The notes beneath the pieces are model-generated. The model saw nothing but the letters and a program-made list of their open reading frames with translations. It had not been told where the DNA came from and ran no database searches. 64,000 nucleotides of DNA from Comamonas endophytica (GTDB lineage: Bacteria; Pseudomonadota; Gammaproteobacteria; Burkholderiales; Burkholderiaceae_C). The stretch spans positions 806,001 through 870,000 of the forward strand of contig NZ_CP106881.1 of NCBI RefSeq assembly GCF_023634805.2, written 5' to 3'. Positions 61,141 to 64,000 of the stretch are shown piece by piece. Position numbers and translations under genes: made by a program. Positions within the stretch are counted from its first letter, which is position 1. Every line of letters begins with the position of its first letter.

Positions 61141-62115
61141 TCAATCCAGCTTGATATTCGCCGCGCGGATGATGCGCGCATTGCCCTGCGACTCCTCGGC
61201 GATCTGGCGCGCGAAGTCGGCTGCCTTGCCGCCGGTGGCCACATTGTCCGTGGCGGCCAGCTTTGCCTGCAGGTCGGGCTGGGCCAGGGCCTTGTTGATC
61301 TCGGCGTTGAGCCGCCCGACGATGGCCGCGGGCGTGCCGGCCGGCGCGAAGATGCCGAACAGCGACGACAGGTTGGCCGGTGCGTAGCCCAGCTCGCCCA
61401 GCGTGGGCACGTTGGGCAGCGAGGCCAGGCGCTTGGGCGCGCCCACCGCCAGCGGGTGGAAGGAGCCGCTCTTGATGTGCTGCAGCACGGCCGGGCCGGC
61501 GTTGGTGGAGAGCACCTCGAACTGCGCGCTCAGGCCGTCATTGAGCTGTTGGCCGCCGCCCTTGTACGGGATGTGCGTGATCTCGGCCTTGGCCGAATAG
61601 GCGATCTGCTCGAGCATGATGTGGCCCAGCGATGCCAGGCCGGCGGTGGCCCAGCGCACGCTGCCCGGCTCCTGCCTGGCCTGGGCGATCAGCTGGCCGA
61701 AATCCTTGGCCGTGCTGCGCTTGGTGCCCAGCAGCAGCACCGGCGAATACATCACGCTGGCCACGGGCATCAGATCCTTGGCCGGATCGAAGGGCAGCTT
61801 GCCCAGGTGCGGGCTCAGCGCCAGCGGGCTGATGGAGGAGAAGCCGAGCGTATAGCCATCGGGCTGGGACTTGGCGACCTGGTCGAGGCCGATGGCGCCG
61901 CCGGCGCCGGCCTTGTTTTCCACGATGATCGGCTGGCCCAGCTGCGCCGTGAGCTTGTCGCCCAGCGCGCGCGCGACCACGTCGCTCACCCCGCCCGCGG
62001 GATAGGACACCACCACGCGGATGGGGCGCGCGGGCCAGGACTGGGCCCAGGAGAACATCGGCAGCGCGGCCAGCGCACCGGCAACCAGCCAGCTACGGCG
62101 CAAAGAATTTGTCAT
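61141..62115 (-). CDS. Tripartite tricarboxylate transporter receptor (Bug/TctC family)
   Basis: This 324-aa periplasmic receptor begins with a signal peptide (NSLRRSWLVAGALAALPMFSWAQ) and continues with WPARPIRVVVSYPAGGVSDVVARALGDKLTAQ, VENKAGAGGAIG and DGYTLGFSSISPLALS. GGAGTGG precedes the ATG. Bug proteins bind carboxylates; the ligand cannot be told. The gene stands downstream of xerD on the same strand without a TctAB partner, so it is an orphan receptor. Confidence 0.92.
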   Translation of the reverse strand: MTNSLRRSWLVAGALAALPMFSWAQSWPARPIRVVVSYPAGGVSDVVARALGDKLTAQLGQPIIVENKAGAGGAIGLDQVAKSQPDGYTLGFSSISPLALSPHLGKLPFDPAKDLMPVASVMYSPVLLLGTKRSTAKDFGQLIAQARQEPGSVRWATAGLASLGHIMLEQIAYSAKAEITHIPYKGGGQQLNDGLSAQFEVLSTNAGPAVLQHIKSGSFHPLAVGAPKRLASLPNVPTLGELGYAPANLSSLFGIFAPAGTPAAIVGRLNAEINKALAQPDLQAKLAATDNVATGGKAADFARQIAEESQGNARIIRAANIKLD

Positions 62116-62261
62116 TACCACTCCGAACAAAGATGGGACCGGCGCCCTCGGGGCCTGCCGGCGGCGCCGCGGGACGGTTCCCGCGGCTGCGCAATGGCCG
62201 GCATTTTGCCTTAAGCCGCATAAGCAGTGCTTAGGTCGGCAATATGGCATTCCTCGAAGGC

Positions 62262-63197
62262 TCAGCTCCTGGGATGGTGCTGCGCATGCAGCGCCTTGAG
62301 CCTTTCGCGCGCCACATGGGTGTAGATGGTGGTGGTCGAGATATCGACATGGCCCAGCAGCATCTGCACCACGCGCAGGTCGGCGCCATGGTTGAGCAGG
62401 TGGGTGGCAAAGGCATGGCGCAGCGTGTGCGGCGACAGTGGCGCGGTGATGCCGGCCTGCTGCGCGTGCTTCTTCACCAGCATCCAGAACATGACGCGCG
62501 ACATGGCGCTGCCGCGCTGGGTCACGAACAGGTCGTCGCTGTGCTGCCCACCCAGAATGGCCGGCCGGGCTTCCTGCAGATAGCGCTGCAGCCACCACGC
62601 GGCCTCGTCGCCGAAGGGCACCAGGCGCTCGCGCTGGCCCTTGCCCGTGACGCGCACCACGCCCGAGCGCAGGTCCACCTGGTGGTTCTGCAGCCCCACC
62701 AGCTCGCTCACGCGCAGGCCGCTGGCATACATCAGCTCGAGCATGCTGCGGTCGCGCAGGCCCAGCGGCGTGCCGGCGTCGGGCGCGTTCAGCAGCGCCT
62801 CGACCTGCGCCTGGGTCAGCGTCTTGGGCAGGCGCGGCGGCTGGCGCGCGGCCAGCAGCCGCACCGTGGGGTCGGCCGCCAGGCGCTTTTCGCGCAGCGC
62901 CCAGTGGAAATAGCGCCGCAGCACCGTGAGCCGCCGGTTGGCGCTGGTGGCCTTGCTGTGCTCCAGCCGGGCCGCGAAATAGGCCTGCAGCTGCGCCTCC
63001 TGCGTGGCATCCAGCGCCAGCGGCTCGGGCTGCGCGGCCAGCCACTGCGCATAGAGCGTGAGGTCGCGCCGGTAGGCAGCCAGCGTGTTGCGCGACAGCC
63101 CGTCCTCGAGGAACAGCGCGTCGATGAAGGCATCGATGGCCGCCTGGCTTTGCGCGAGCGCAGCATGGGCCGTGGAAGAAGGCAAGGGGGTCGGCAT
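62262..63197 (-). CDS. xerD: Site-specific tyrosine recombinase XerD
   Basis: This 311-aa recombinase with XerC resolves chromosome dimers at dif. The N-terminal SAM-like domain has IDALFLEDGLSRNTLAAYRRDLTLYAQWL. The catalytic R-H-R-H-Y set is in LRVSELVGL, HTLRHAFATHLLNHG and GHVDISTTTIYTHV with the Tyr nucleophile. Start at 63197 gives the family length; an upstream Met is less likely. XerD rather than XerC is suggested by GLSRNTLAAYRRDL and by the RLPKTLTQAQVEALL stretch. Confidence 0.93.
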   Translation of the reverse strand: MPTPLPSSTAHAALAQSQAAIDAFIDALFLEDGLSRNTLAAYRRDLTLYAQWLAAQPEPLALDATQEAQLQAYFAARLEHSKATSANRRLTVLRRYFHWALREKRLAADPTVRLLAARQPPRLPKTLTQAQVEALLNAPDAGTPLGLRDRSMLELMYASGLRVSELVGLQNHQVDLRSGVVRVTGKGQRERLVPFGDEAAWWLQRYLQEARPAILGGQHSDDLFVTQRGSAMSRVMFWMLVKKHAQQAGITAPLSPHTLRHAFATHLLNHGADLRVVQMLLGHVDISTTTIYTHVARERLKALHAQHHPRS

Positions 63198-63224
63198 GCG
63201 CCTAGCGTACACGAGCCGGGCATG

Positions 63225-63254
63225 AAAAAACCCGCAGCGCGGAACGCTGCGGGT
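63225..63254 (-). terminator. Terminator of the last Bug receptor gene
   Basis: CCCGCAGCG and CGCTGCGGG arms with a six-T run on the minus strand, 24 bases beyond the stop. Confidence 0.9.
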
Positions 63255-63278
63255 CTTGTAGGCCGGGGCGGCGGAGGC

Positions 63279-64000
63279 TCAGTCCAGCGTCAGCTTCTGC
63301 TTGGCGACCACTTCCTTGTAGACGGCCAACTCGTTCTTGAGCTCGGTGGCGAACTCTTCGGGCGAATTGGCCACCACCAGCGAGCCGGTGTCCTCGATGC
63401 GCTTGCGCACGGCCGGATCCTGCAGCGCCTTGCGCGTGGCGGCGTTGATCTTGTCGACCAGTTCCTTGGGCATGTTCTTCGGGCCCAGGATGCCGTAGAA
63501 CGCCATGCGGTTGACCTGCTCGAGGCCGACTTCCTTGAAGGTCGGCACATCGGGCAGCACGGCCAGGCGCTGGGGCGCGGCCACGGCAATCGCGACCAGG
63601 CGCTTGTCCTTGATGAAGGGCAGCGCCGAAGGCAGGTTGTCCAGCACCATCGGAATCTGGCCGGCAACGGCGTCATTGAGCGCCGGGCCCGCGCCGCGGT
63701 AGGGCACATGGACCATGTCGATCTGCGTCAGGCTCTTGTAGAGCTCCATCAGCATGTGCTGCACGCCGCCCGTGCCCGACGAGCCGTAGGAGTACTTGCC
63801 CGGGTTCTTCTTCAGGTAGGCCTCGAAGGCCTTGTAGTCCGTGGCCGGGAATTTCGGGTTCACCGCGATCACGTTGGGCGTGGCCGCGATGTTGATGATC
63901 GGCGTGAAATCCTTGATCGGATCGTAGGGCGTCTTGGGGTTGATGGCCGGGTTGGTGGCCATGCTCGACAGCGTGGCGATGCCCAGGTTGTAGCCATCGG
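63279..64000 (-). CDS. Tripartite tricarboxylate transporter receptor (Bug family), partial
   Basis: About 240 C-terminal residues of a Bug receptor are visible; the 5' part lies beyond the window. The frame is open to the edge and reads DGYNLGIATLSSMATNPAINPKTPY, the normal second strand of the fold, so the Met at 63962 is internal. Other family stretches are YSYGSSGTGGVQHMLMELYK, VHVPYRGAGPALNDAVAGQIPMV and PKELVDKINAATRKAL. It is followed by a good terminator and then xerD. Confidence 0.92.
   Translation of the reverse strand, partial: DGYNLGIATLSSMATNPAINPKTPYDPIKDFTPIINIAATPNVIAVNPKFPATDYKAFEAYLKKNPGKYSYGSSGTGGVQHMLMELYKSLTQIDMVHVPYRGAGPALNDAVAGQIPMVLDNLPSALPFIKDKRLVAIAVAAPQRLAVLPDVPTFKEVGLEQVNRMAFYGILGPKNMPKELVDKINAATRKALQDPAVRKRIEDTGSLVVANSPEEFATELKNELAVYKEVVAKQKLTLD

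Overview
The window is about 64 kb of GC-rich DNA from a betaproteobacterial chromosome, most likely Comamonadaceae (Acidovorax/Comamonas-type). The basis is GC-rich codon usage, the gene orders pyrG-kdsA-(DUF1330)-eno-ftsB, dapA-bamC, ahpC-ahpF and ppsA/ppsR, several Bug-type (TctC) solute receptors, and a GC-rich interspersed repeat with the core GTTCGTCCTGAGC. I see no rRNA, tRNA, CRISPR array, phage, transposase or plasmid module. The genus is an inference.

Layout. 1-790: the 3' end of rpoD and its terminator. 1071-11569: an accessory catabolic cluster. It holds a 2-oxoglutarate/Fe(II)-type oxygenase, a zinc deaminase, a RutR-like TetR regulator, a stand-alone [2Fe-2S] ferredoxin, a flavodoxin-fold oxidoreductase, a cytosine-deaminase-like amidohydrolase, a RidA-family protein, a creatininase-family amidohydrolase, an NMT1/SsuABC-type ABC transporter and an FAD-linked oxidase. 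A RutR-like operator lies directly in front of the ferredoxin gene. 11715-16008: a second accessory block with a Bug receptor, a class III CoA-transferase, an HMG-CoA-lyase-like enzyme and a divergent LysR regulator. 16198-24137: HxlR and FKBP, ppsA/ppsR, and the oxidative-stress/iron group ahpF-ahpC/bfr. 24421-26846: an alpha-E protein and a circularly permuted ATP-grasp. 26952-35522: comEC, a RidA-like gene, and parE-lytic transglycosylase-parC packed in one operon. 35646-41797: MFS transporter, methyltransferase, dapA-bamC, a small lipoprotein and the ribosomal oxygenase roxA.

42163-46819: AraC regulator, vanillin-dehydrogenase-like ALDH, LacI regulator and a DapA-superfamily aldolase/lyase. 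A perfect 24-bp palindrome lies between the last two. 46986-50546: slyD, a glycine-zipper lipoprotein, and the coaBC-membrane protein-dut group. 50657-55749: pyrG-kdsA-DUF1330-eno-ftsB and an unknown Cys-containing protein. 55995-61048: hslO, gamma-carbonic anhydrase, a DUF455 ferritin-like protein and two tandem EAL-like/HDOD proteins. 61141-64000: two Bug receptors flanking xerD, the last one cut by the window edge.

The most interesting part is the RutR-like cluster. Regulator family, operator and enzyme set together point to breakdown of a pyrimidine-like or related cyclic nitrogen compound by a route without recognisable RutA/RutB enzymes. This is inference; the substrate cannot be read from sequence.
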